Shown here piece after piece: positions 55,145 to 64,000 of a stretch of DNA of 64,000 bases; the first letter of the stretch is position 1; every line of letters starts with the position of its first letter. Below the pieces are notes generated by a model. It was not told where the DNA came from. It made no database searches and saw only the letters and a program-made list of their open reading frames with translations. Source of the DNA: Halicephalobus mephisto (Eukaryota; Nematoda; Chromadorea; Rhabditida; Panagrolaimidae); the NCBI GenBank assembly GCA_009193035.1, contig SWDT01000042.1, positions 62,001 to 126,000 on the forward strand. Direction: 5' to 3'. The position numbers and the translations under genes were made by a program.

Positions 55145-58100
55145 ATGAGGGTCGTCCTCGTTTTTCACTTGATTTTCTTCTTGTTATTTAGTAATGGTGA
55201 GTTGATTATCAATGTCGAAAACTGTTTGATATATGAATTATACTGCAGTCGCCGGACAAGCCGGGAATCCACCGCCGGCTCAAGCCCCGGCTCCTGGTGC
55301 CAACATGAATCACTTGCTGGATCGACCGGATTGTGCCGCTGACATCCAGAAATACTGTAAATCACAGGTTGAAAGTACTCCAAAGGACCAACTCAGCGAT
55401 ATGCATGTTTTGGAATGTCTCCAAGACGCGGGTTACAGCGACACGGAGACCCTGACTCCTGCGTGTGAACAAGCTGTCTGGGAAGGTTCGAATTTGCTTT
55501 TCATATATTGATTTGTTAATATAACCACCATTCCAGTCAAAGTCGCTCTTACTGCCGATGAAAGATTCCACAACGCTATCACTGACTTCTGTCAAGAGGA
55601 AATTGCCCAGTATTCCCAAATCCGCCCTTGTCTGAACGAGAAAGGAGAAGGCGCTGCTTTATCCTGCATGTTGGATCATTATTTGCAAATGCCTAAGAAT
55701 GGCAAATGCTTCCAATTCCTCTGTAAGTGTCATTCTCAAAAGTGATATATCAGCTATTGTTTTTAGCTCGAATTCAAACTATTATTTTCACCGATTTCCG
55801 TCTTGTTGGGTCCTTTGTCAAGCAATGTGGTGAATTTGTAGCCAAACTTGGTTGTGGATCCCTTACTAGAACATCTGCTCACAAAGGAGCCAAAGTTCCT
55901 CATTCTCAAGGAGCTACTCTGGATTGTTTCATCGAGAAGCTCGTGAATATGCCCAAGGACCACGAAGCGACCTTGAAGGCCGTCACTAACGAATGCAGAC
56001 ACGAAGTGAGGAGAATTGCCGAACTCCAATCCGATGATTGGCATCTGGATCGTCCACTATTCTTCGCTTGTCGTCAAGATCGAGAAAGATTCTGTCCTGA
56101 AATTCCTGCCGGAGATGGAAAAGTTTTCCAATGTTTGATGGAGAAACGAGACGACAAATTGATGAATCCTGGTTGTGCCAAGATCCTTTCCGACAGAGCT
56201 GGACTTATGGGACAAGATTACCATCTCGCTCATCCTTTAACCAAGGCTTGTGTCAAGGAAATGGATGCATATGGATGCAAACTTCAACCTGGGTTCGAAA
56301 ACTCCAAAAACTTCCATCTTTCCTGGTTGTTGCTTTGTTTGGAAAATGGACATCATGCTTTCAAGGCTCAAGAACATGATCTGGCTCAGACTAAGGCCCT
56401 GCCTCAAGGCCAGCAGAAGCTAACTCCGTTTTCTCAGGAATGCACTCACGAAATGATTGTTCATAGAGGATTCATGGTCCAGGAATTCAGAATGTCTCCA
56501 GAACTTGTCATGGGATGTGCTCAGGAGATTGATAAATATTGTTCTCCTAATGGTGACATTGAAAAGAATGGCCAAACTATTCATTGTCTGATGGAACATG
56601 CCAAGATGAGGGATGAACGATTCCAACTTGGTGCTCAGTGTTTTGGAGCTCTTCAACAATTGATGAAACTTGCTGATATTGGGTCGAATTACAAAGTAGA
56701 CAAAGTCCTGTATGCTTCTTGTAAGACACTGATTGAAGGAAAGTGTAAAATGGATGCTGTTTCTGAAGCTGGAACTCTGACTTGTTTGATGAAATACGTT
56801 GATACTGATGAAATGACAGATGCATGTGAACAAAGACTGGTTGAAGTTCAGTATTTCCTGTCTAGAGATTGGACTCTGGATCCTCAGCTTTATGAGGCTT
56901 GTCATGCTGAAGCAGTATCTCGTTGTTTTGCCTTGGATAATTGGCATTTGCAGAATAACCCAGCAAATAGAATTGATCCTGGACCTCAAGTTCTTGCTTG
57001 TCTTTATAGAGCTTCATATGATGAAGAGAATCCGCTTTCTAAAGAGTGTAATCTTAATGTTCATCGTATTTTGAGAGCAAGAGCAATTAGAGTGAATTTG
57101 CTGCCGGATATTGAATCATCTTGTCGTGATGCTCTGTCAGAATATTGTTCTAATAATGTGGCTCCACAAGAAGAAATGAATTGTCTTCAAGAACATTTTG
57201 AAAAGAAGGAATTCAAACAAGTTCATAAGCAATGTTATGATGAACTGTATAAGTTTACTCAAATGGAGTCAAAGGACACGAAATTGAACAGATTACTCAC
57301 TAGAGCTTGTAGACCAGTTATTGATACTTATTGTGGAGTAAGTTTTACCTATTTTTAAAATTGATATGTGAGTTTTGATTTTAGGATTTGATTAACGAAG
57401 AAATCGATCATGGAGATGTTATGGAATGTCTTGCGAGTCATAAAGATGCACAAGAAATGACTCCAAAGTGTAAATCTTATGTGAATCATTTTGAACTGAT
57501 TTCGATGAGAGATTATCACTTTAACTATAGATTTACTCAAGCTTGTGATCGTGATATTAAGACTTATTGTGGTAGTTTTGGACAAGACAAGTAAGTTGTT
57601 TAATACGGTTATTTAAATAGGAAGTGGTATTTCAGAGGAGCGGTGATTCGTTGTCTCTCAAATATTATGTTTGAACATCGTATTCTTGGATCAAATCCAG
57701 ATCTTTCAAAAGATTGCAAGAAACAACTTCGTGTCGCCTATCTTCAACAAGAACAGGTCCCTGTATGTTTCGATAACAGTGTCGTACCTATAGCTAAAAT
57801 TGGGAACTTTGTGGTTTTGCTTAGGGTTTTGGGGATCCCTCGTTTTTTTTCGTTATAATATTTATTATTGAATTTAATTAAATTTTTTTAGTTCGATGAC
57901 AAGGAACATATGGCAGATGCTGACCCGACTTTGATGGAGAAATGTGACCGTGACATCAAGAGATTAGAATGTGACAAAGAAGAAACTTTTGAAGATGTAG
58001 TTGAATGTCTGAGGGAATCATTCGACACTTTGGTTCCTGAATGTAAAGCTCTTATTTTTGATAGAGAGAAAATTGAAGCTATGGATAATTCCTTCGATGA

Positions 58101-59100
58101 TGAACTTATGAAACAATGCAAATTTGATTTGAATAAGTACTGTCCTAAAGTTGAAGAAGGAGATTCTGCACTTAAATGTTTGTCAAATTCTAAAATTATT
58201 CGATTGCTTATGCCTAATTGTCAGAAAATTGTTCGTGAAAGACTTCGAGAACAAGCAAAAGATGATAGATTGCGTCCAGGACTTTTACAAGCTTGTGATG
58301 CAGATGCAAGACATTATTGTGCTTCAGCTTATGAAAAAGTTCATGCTAAACAATATTCTGAACAACAATTGGGAGCTGTTATTAGTTCATGTCTTAGAGA
58401 ACACTTGGCTAGATTCTCAGATAAGGTTCATATTCAACCTGCTTGTAGAGAAGAACTTGCTAATGTGATTCTGGAAGCAGAATTTGATGTTCAAACAGAT
58501 CCAATGCTTTACAAGGCTTGCAAAGACACAATTAATAGACATTGTTCTAATAAGATTGTAAGAGAGGGAGGGAGATTTGATACTGTTTTGGAATGCTTGA
58601 AAGCAGATTTCTACACTAATCAAATTCAGGATCAAGATTGTGCCAGACAACTGGCTAGAGTTACTCAGGAAGCATTGGTTGATATCCATCTTGATCCTAG
58701 TTTGTTTGAAGCATGTAGTTTGGATATTAAGAGAATATGTCATGATGTACCTCCGGGACAAAGTAGAGGTGGGATTTATTTGGTTTTAGAGGTTTGATAT
58801 ACGGATTGTGTTTTAGTGATAACTTGTTTGATGGATGCCTTAGAAGTACCTCGAACTCAGATGTCGGATCAATGTAGAACGAAGTTATCAGAGAGAAAGA
58901 AATTGTGGAACATTGCTCATGACCAGTACAGTATGTCACTTCCATCATCGTTCTCAGGAATTTTCCAGTTAGTAGCAGAACATCCTGAAAGAGATTCTAT
59001 CTTGGCTTGGTTTGGTGGATTGATCCTGGTTATCCTGATAATTGGATGTTGCTGTGGTCGATGCTCTAAGAGGACACATTATGAACTCAAGAATCGTTGA
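55145..59100 (+). CDS. GLG1: Golgi apparatus protein 1 (GLG1 / ESL-1 / MG-160)
   Basis: Eight exons: 55145-55196, 55249-55485, 55537-55722, 55767-57337, 57385-57590, 57636-57756, 57892-58768 and 58817-59100, 1177 aa, almost the length of human GLG1. Type I membrane glycoprotein of the Golgi that binds FGF and E-selectin in vertebrates and affects TGF-beta processing. Signal peptide MRVVLVFHLIFFLLFSN. The lumen has about 16 Cys-rich GLG1 repeats (pattern C...DI..YC...., then VLECL). One C-terminal helix (LAWFGGLILVILIIGCCCG) and a short basic tail (RCSKRTHYELKNR) complete it. Phase is continuous at all seven introns. Confidence 0.95.
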
Positions 59101-60253
59101 ATTTGAATTTTGAATTCGCGCGGTACGAGTTGTTTTTTTGCAAAAAAATTATTTCCTGTTTAAATTAAGATTAGTGGTAATGGATATTTTAAGAAATTTA
59201 ATATTTTCATATCTTTTAAATTATTCACAGTAGAGTTGGCGATTTTGGACATTTATGACGTAATTTTATTTTTTACTAACATTGAAAAATGTTCGGGTTT
59301 AGATTTGTCAAATGAAAGGTTGTATACTGTAGGTTGGATGCATTGAAATATGGGAATATTGTGGATTGAAAATAATTACCAAGGATAAGAAACAATAAAG
59401 TTAGAAATATTAAAGGGATAAGCTGGATTTGGGTGGATAAAAGAAACTGGTATGGGTAAATCTGGAATGAATTAGAAAAATGAAACAGTCGAGTGGGGAA
59501 AAGTCAAACAATATAATTTAAGAATTAATTTAAAAAAAAATTTTTTTAAAAGAAAGTTAATACAAAAAGTCGAAGATGATTTTAACATATTTATGCCAAT
59601 GTGAGCCACATGTAGTTCACGTGTTGACTGCCATCTCGGACGATATAAACCATATGTGGCTCATAAAATTTAAACTAATTTTCTAGCTGTTAAATTCTGT
59701 TTTTTCAATTATTTTGCTTTTTGGAAAATATCTACACCTCGAACAGAGCTCGAAAATATACCCCGTCCGAATAAAGACAACGAGATACTTAGGGTACCTG
59801 GTCTCAAACATAGAGGTTCTCAAAAATCACCGCTGTCGCAATCGTGTTAAAGTCATTCCTTAGCTGAAATCAAATCAAATTGATACTTGTAACTTATCTT
59901 TGCAGCATCCAAACAAGTTGAGAATGATCTAGTTAAGAAACTTCAGTAATTGCAGGATAAAATATTAATTCTTAATATTTCAGTAACTATGACATTTGAG
60001 ACTTTAACAGTTCTCTTTTTTGAATTATTTTGATTCCGCTATATTAATTTCCTTGGTCATGTGATATATTAAAACACAAGTTTGTGTTATTTTAGTTCAT
60101 AAGCAACAGTTTCTAGCAAATATAAAATTTATCCAATATAAAAGTAGTTAAATGAAATTATGATTTTTATGTTTAAGAAAAGACATTTTTAAGAATACTA
60201 AAATACATCCATAATGAAAAAATATTCTTTAGATGATTGTTCAGCTGTTGAAA
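59101..60253. other. Intergenic region
   Basis: AT-rich, no gene recognised. A small inverted repeat TGAGCCACAT (59602-59611) / ATGTGGCTCA (59654-59663) encloses about 40 nt and may be a decayed MITE. Confidence 0.4.
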
Positions 60254-61466
60254 TCAAGCTCTAGGACCTTCCCAAGCCTTATGTAAACTCTCAAAATGGG
60301 CATCTTGAGTATCTTGATTCAGCAACGTTTCCCCCGCTGCATTCAAAATGATTGTAGACGAACTGTCTTCAAAGGTTTTTCTGCAAACCAATTTCCTATA
60401 AATCTCCTTTGTTATAGAATTATTGTTTATGAAGACCTACATGAATTTCTTCTTCATAGTCTCGTGTGTAGCAATAAATGGAAGAGGTAACAATGCCGCT
60501 GTAATTGCTTTCAAGAGATACCAGATAGTATCAAAATAAGCGTAAAGTTCAGTTAGTTGACTAAAAATTTCCCATTAGAATTAAATCATCTTATTTTCAA
60601 CTTACTAAGCATCAATGTAGAAAACATAGAAAATATGAAGACTAACAGGAATGATATTTGAGAGAATACAGTAGACAAAGAACCAACAGATCGTTCTCAA
60701 GGTTCGAATGTTCTCGGCTGTCTGATATCTTTTACTGAGGTCAACATGATGGCGGTTCTGATTCAACTCCGACACATATGAGCGTTTGTTATACTTGAAG
60801 AGACAGTATGCAAACTGAAGCACTACTTTTATTTAAACTCATAGCCAAAGCTCCTTACAATAGTGGAGAGTATATTAACGATGATTGGTATTGGCAGAAA
60901 AACTATTGACCCCACAATATTGTAACGTTCTAATGGTATTGTCACAGCCGGATAACTGTACTGTAATTACTCTTATTAAAAACTAGAATCATGTTATTTT
61001 CACTAAAACAACTCAATAACATACTACAGGATAAAAAAAGTACCTATTATTACAAAAAACTTACACAAACCAAAATTAGTAAAACAAAAATTGAAATTGA
61101 TTGATGTTTTTCATATTTATCAGCGAAAATGGTCGAAAACACTCGCTCAATCAGTAAAATTCCTTCACATGCAGTTCTTGCCAATGCAAATATCCTTCTA
61201 ACTAGTAGAACCCAATAGTTAATAGTGCTAGGTAGATAATGAAAGATCCGATCAGACATTTGAGTCCATCTAAGAACACCTAGGATGGAATACACGATAA
61301 TCAAGTGAGCCATTAATAAACGAAGATTTCTATGAACAGTTGTAGTTTCCTTTAGAACGACAAGGAAAAATCCATTAAGGATTATGGAAATCAACCATAA
61401 TACAGCTTCAATTGCTCTGATGACGAGTTCGGAAGAAACCATCTCCGGAAGTAAGGCAACTGCCAT
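60254..61466 (-). CDS. SRE-family chemoreceptor (7TM GPCR)
   Basis: Five exons: 61466-61065, 60960-60859, 60814-60606, 60560-60441 and 60395-60254, 324 aa. A nematode serpentine receptor, presumably chemosensory. About seven hydrophobic segments are visible. The cytosolic motif LSKRYQTAENIRTLRTI is the signature seen in SRE-type receptors (RYQxxEN). C-terminal LPLPFIATHETMKKKFM and a tail ending HFESLHKAWEGPRA. All splice joins keep frame. A near-identical gene lies upstream at the window edge, so this is a tandem duplication. Assignment to SRE rather than a sister family is likely but not certain. Confidence 0.8.
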
Positions 61467-63295
61467 CGAGTGAATTACTTTAACTTTCCGATGATTTAAA
61501 AATTACTGTAGGTAAAACCACAGTGGAGCAATGATCAGTTAGAAAATTAAAAGTAAACCCAAATGGAAAAACAGATTACAGAAAAGTAGTACACCTATAG
61601 ACTGAAATTGACCTTGCGTGTCTTCAACAATAGTGAATGTAGTATGTTAATTACTAAAATTGTGTAAATGCTACTACTGTAAGAACGGTTTGTACTTAGA
61701 AATACAATTTTTTGTTTTTCCATAAAACAACTTTATTAATCCATATATAGGGATTTTCGAAAAAAGAATAACGTCGTTATTACTCATTTTTCGAATGAAC
61801 AAATTAAATAATTGTTTAATGAACAAAAAACACGACTAATAAACTTTATGAGCAATTCTTTAGGCCAATTGCAGCAATATCAGTATCCCAGATGAAAAAG
61901 GTTTTGTTCGGGATTAAATGACACATGATTTGTTTTATCAATATCTTGTTTTTAAAGTTTGCAACATATAAAATTGAGAAAATTTGACAAATCGTCATTT
62001 CCATGAGATCATAGAATGCTTTCGTCGATTAAAAGAACTGCAATTTTTTCATTTCTTAAACATTTTCTGTATTTTTAGCAATCGCTGTGGTCATAAAATT
62101 GGTACTAAGAACTTGAACATCATCATCAACTACTTTCTTAACAAACATCTCATGTAGTCGCTTAAGTTTAGAGATTGTTGTTGTTACAATAATTTTCTAG
62201 TAATTATCTTTCATCTACATCTTCCTAACTTTAAAAAATGAAAAAGATGATTTTGTACCAACTTTTTCGACGACGTTGACATAAGCAACAGTTTTTTCAT
62301 GTTCAGTGATAGCGGATATCCGAAATTTAAGGGCATATTGGCTTTGGATAATTACTACAATTAATGTTCCTGTGCCGCAAAATGTAAAAGAACTCCTGGG
62401 ACAAAAGCTTCTGAGATTCATGAGAATCAGCTTCCGTCTGAGTGAGAGTAGGATATAAAAGGCAACTGGGGGACACTATACATTTTCCAGTTATTAAGTG
62501 TTCCTTTTCGCAATTGGTATCATCATTCTTATTATTACCGGCATCTTGCAGAATAGTGGTATGTTATAAAGAAGAAATTATGCAATATCTCGAAAAAATT
62601 CGGATCAGCGTGAGATAAGTTAGTGTCCACGACAGTTTGCAGATGCCAAATTGAAATCTTCCTTAACAAGTCTAATTTTGTCCATAATCAGCTTTTTAAA
62701 AGAAATCATAGAATATAATGCAACACAGTATTTGACTGATGTGGGATTCACAGATATTATTTTCAATAACACCATAATTGGACCAAAGTTAGAAGTTTTA
62801 AATTTCAAAACTGCCAATAGAAACCCAAATGGAGTTATAATTGCTTTGTTTTTACTATTTGAGGAACTAAATCGATTGTTAAAGCTCATTAAAATTGTAT
62901 TTTCATCATGAATTGTAGTTTCCGTTGTACTAGACAACCAAGAACTAACAATATCAAAATAACAACAATGATGCTTACTAAAACACGGACGTCTACAGTA
63001 TTGTATTTTATCAGATGCTCGGCCAAGATTCTTCTTGTAGAAAAAATCGATTAAAATACCTATTGCTCCATTATCACTATCTGCTGTAATTGATTCCAAT
63101 AACTAATTTTGCAATATCTCTTAACGATTATATAATCACTTATTAACACAGTTCAAATTTAGTAATATAAAAATAATTAATTGTATTCTTTATGTTTCAG
63201 AATTGAAAAAAATATGTTTTTTAAACATACTGAAACACGTCAGTAATAAGAAAAATAACATTTTTATTCGTTTAGTTTTCGCTCAATTGTTAACA
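61467..63295. other. Spacer between SRE paralogs
   Basis: AT-rich. A minus open frame at 62620-63099 (159 codons, MESITADSDNGAIG...) contains hydrophobic stretches (ITPFGFLLAVLKF) and ISVNPTSVKYCVALYS. It may be part of a decayed receptor gene, or chance; the opposite strand is also open there. No other coding signal. Confidence 0.35.
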
Positions 63296-64000
63296 TTAAA
63301 CTTTAGGAACTTCCCAAGCCTTATTCAAATTCTTAAAATGAGAATGATGAGTATCTTGATTCAGCAACGTTTCCCCCGCTGCATTCAAAATGATTGTAGA
63401 CGAACTGTCTTCAAAGGTTTTTCTGCAAACCAATTTCCTATAAATATCCTTTGTTATAGAATTATTGTTTGTGAAGACCTACATGAATTTCTTCTTCATA
63501 GTCTCGTGTGTAGCAACAAATGGAAGAGGCAAAAGTACTGATGTAAATGCTCTCAGGAGATACCATGTAGAATCGAAATAAGCGAAAAGTACACTTAGTT
63601 CACTAAAAGTTCCTCATTAGGATTAAATCATCTCATTTTCAACTCACTAAACCTCAATGTAGAAAACATAGAAAATAATAAGAGCAACGGGAATGATATT
63701 TGAGAGAATAGAGTAAACGAAGAACCAACAGATCGTTCTCAAGGTTCGAATGTTCTCGGCTGTTTGATATCTTTTACTGAGGTCAACATGATGGCGGTTC
63801 TGATTCAACTCCGACACATATGAGCGTTTGTTATACTTGAAGAGACAGTATGCAAACTGAAGCACTACTTTTATTTAAACTCATAGCCAAAGCTCCTTAC
63901 AATGATGAAAAGCACATTCAATATGACTGGTGCTGGTAGAAAAACAATCGACCCCACAATGTTGTAAGTCATCAAGAGCATTATCACAATCGGATAACTG
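63296..64000 (-). CDS. SRE-family chemoreceptor, partial (5' end outside window)
   Basis: Four of presumably five exons are visible: 64000-63901 (cut by the edge), 63856-63648, 63602-63483 and 63437-63296. Exon lengths 209, 120 and 142 nt are identical to those of the gene at 60254. The protein is nearly identical through LSKRYQTAENIRTLRTICW and the C-terminal ATHETMKKKFM. It differs in the helices (FTSVLLPLPFV for ITAALLPLPFI) and in the tail, which ends HFKNLNKAWEVPKV. Reading frame is intact in the visible part. Confidence 0.8.

Noticed and set aside
56420..56989. 189-codon minus frame antisense to GLG1
   Set aside because: Lies wholly opposite a confirmed GLG1 exon and lacks any recognisable feature.

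Overview
The window is nuclear DNA of a free-living-type nematode, most likely a rhabditid. Introns are mostly 42-51 nt and end in TTTCAG or TTTTAG. Many start codons sit a few bases after such an acceptor with no coding exon upstream, as expected for spliced-leader trans-splicing. Several genes lie in tight same-strand clusters 100-180 bp apart, which look like operons. Nematode-typical families are present: an SXP/RAL-2 protein, SRE chemoreceptors and a TWK-like two-pore potassium channel. No tRNA, rRNA, CRISPR array or viral element was recognised. All exon-intron models were worked out by hand from reading frame, splice consensus and family fit.

Layout. 0.1-11.3 kb: a minus-strand pair (C4orf33-like, then RNA polymerase I RPA12) stands head to head with a plus-strand trio (EBP2, ZIP zinc transporter, METTL4/DAMT-1). 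A repeat-rich gap follows, then a TIL-domain secreted protein, a small LITAF-like protein (minus) and ASCC1 (minus). 11.4-23 kb: divergent from ASCC1 begins a long plus-strand cluster of NUP205, SMC6, LSM8 and a 71-aa membrane protein. A complete K2P channel gene lies antisense inside one NUP205 intron. 23-28.5 kb: a Cys-type glutathione peroxidase, a small unknown ORF and PAIP1. 28.5-35.5 kb: gene-poor AT-rich DNA with tandem repeats, a 410-bp inverted repeat containing a nested 82-bp TA-flanked MITE, and one small secreted neuropeptide-like gene. 35.5-38 kb: two secreted-protein genes, one of the SXP/RAL-2 type. 38.3-45.2 kb: an orphan protein and a minus-strand cluster of paralogous proteins sharing an N-terminal motif, two of them very His-rich, plus one relic with a stop codon. 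46.6-54.3 kb: an ABCG5-like and an ABCG8-like half-transporter, head to head as in vertebrates, with complementary loss of ATPase motifs. 55.1-59.1 kb: the Golgi glycoprotein GLG1. 60.2-64 kb: two near-identical SRE-family chemoreceptor genes, the second cut by the window edge.

Two repeat families tie the window together. One is a roughly 50-nt hairpin unit (GGATAGTGTC...GACACTATCC) with a conserved spacer, giving about 75-80-nt periods, in several clusters, mostly in introns. The other is a 250-370-bp dispersed element present four times in one orientation; one copy apparently supplies the last coding exon of ASCC1. The most interesting items are these repeats, the ABCG5/8 pair, the K2P gene nested in NUP205, and the His-rich paralog cluster.
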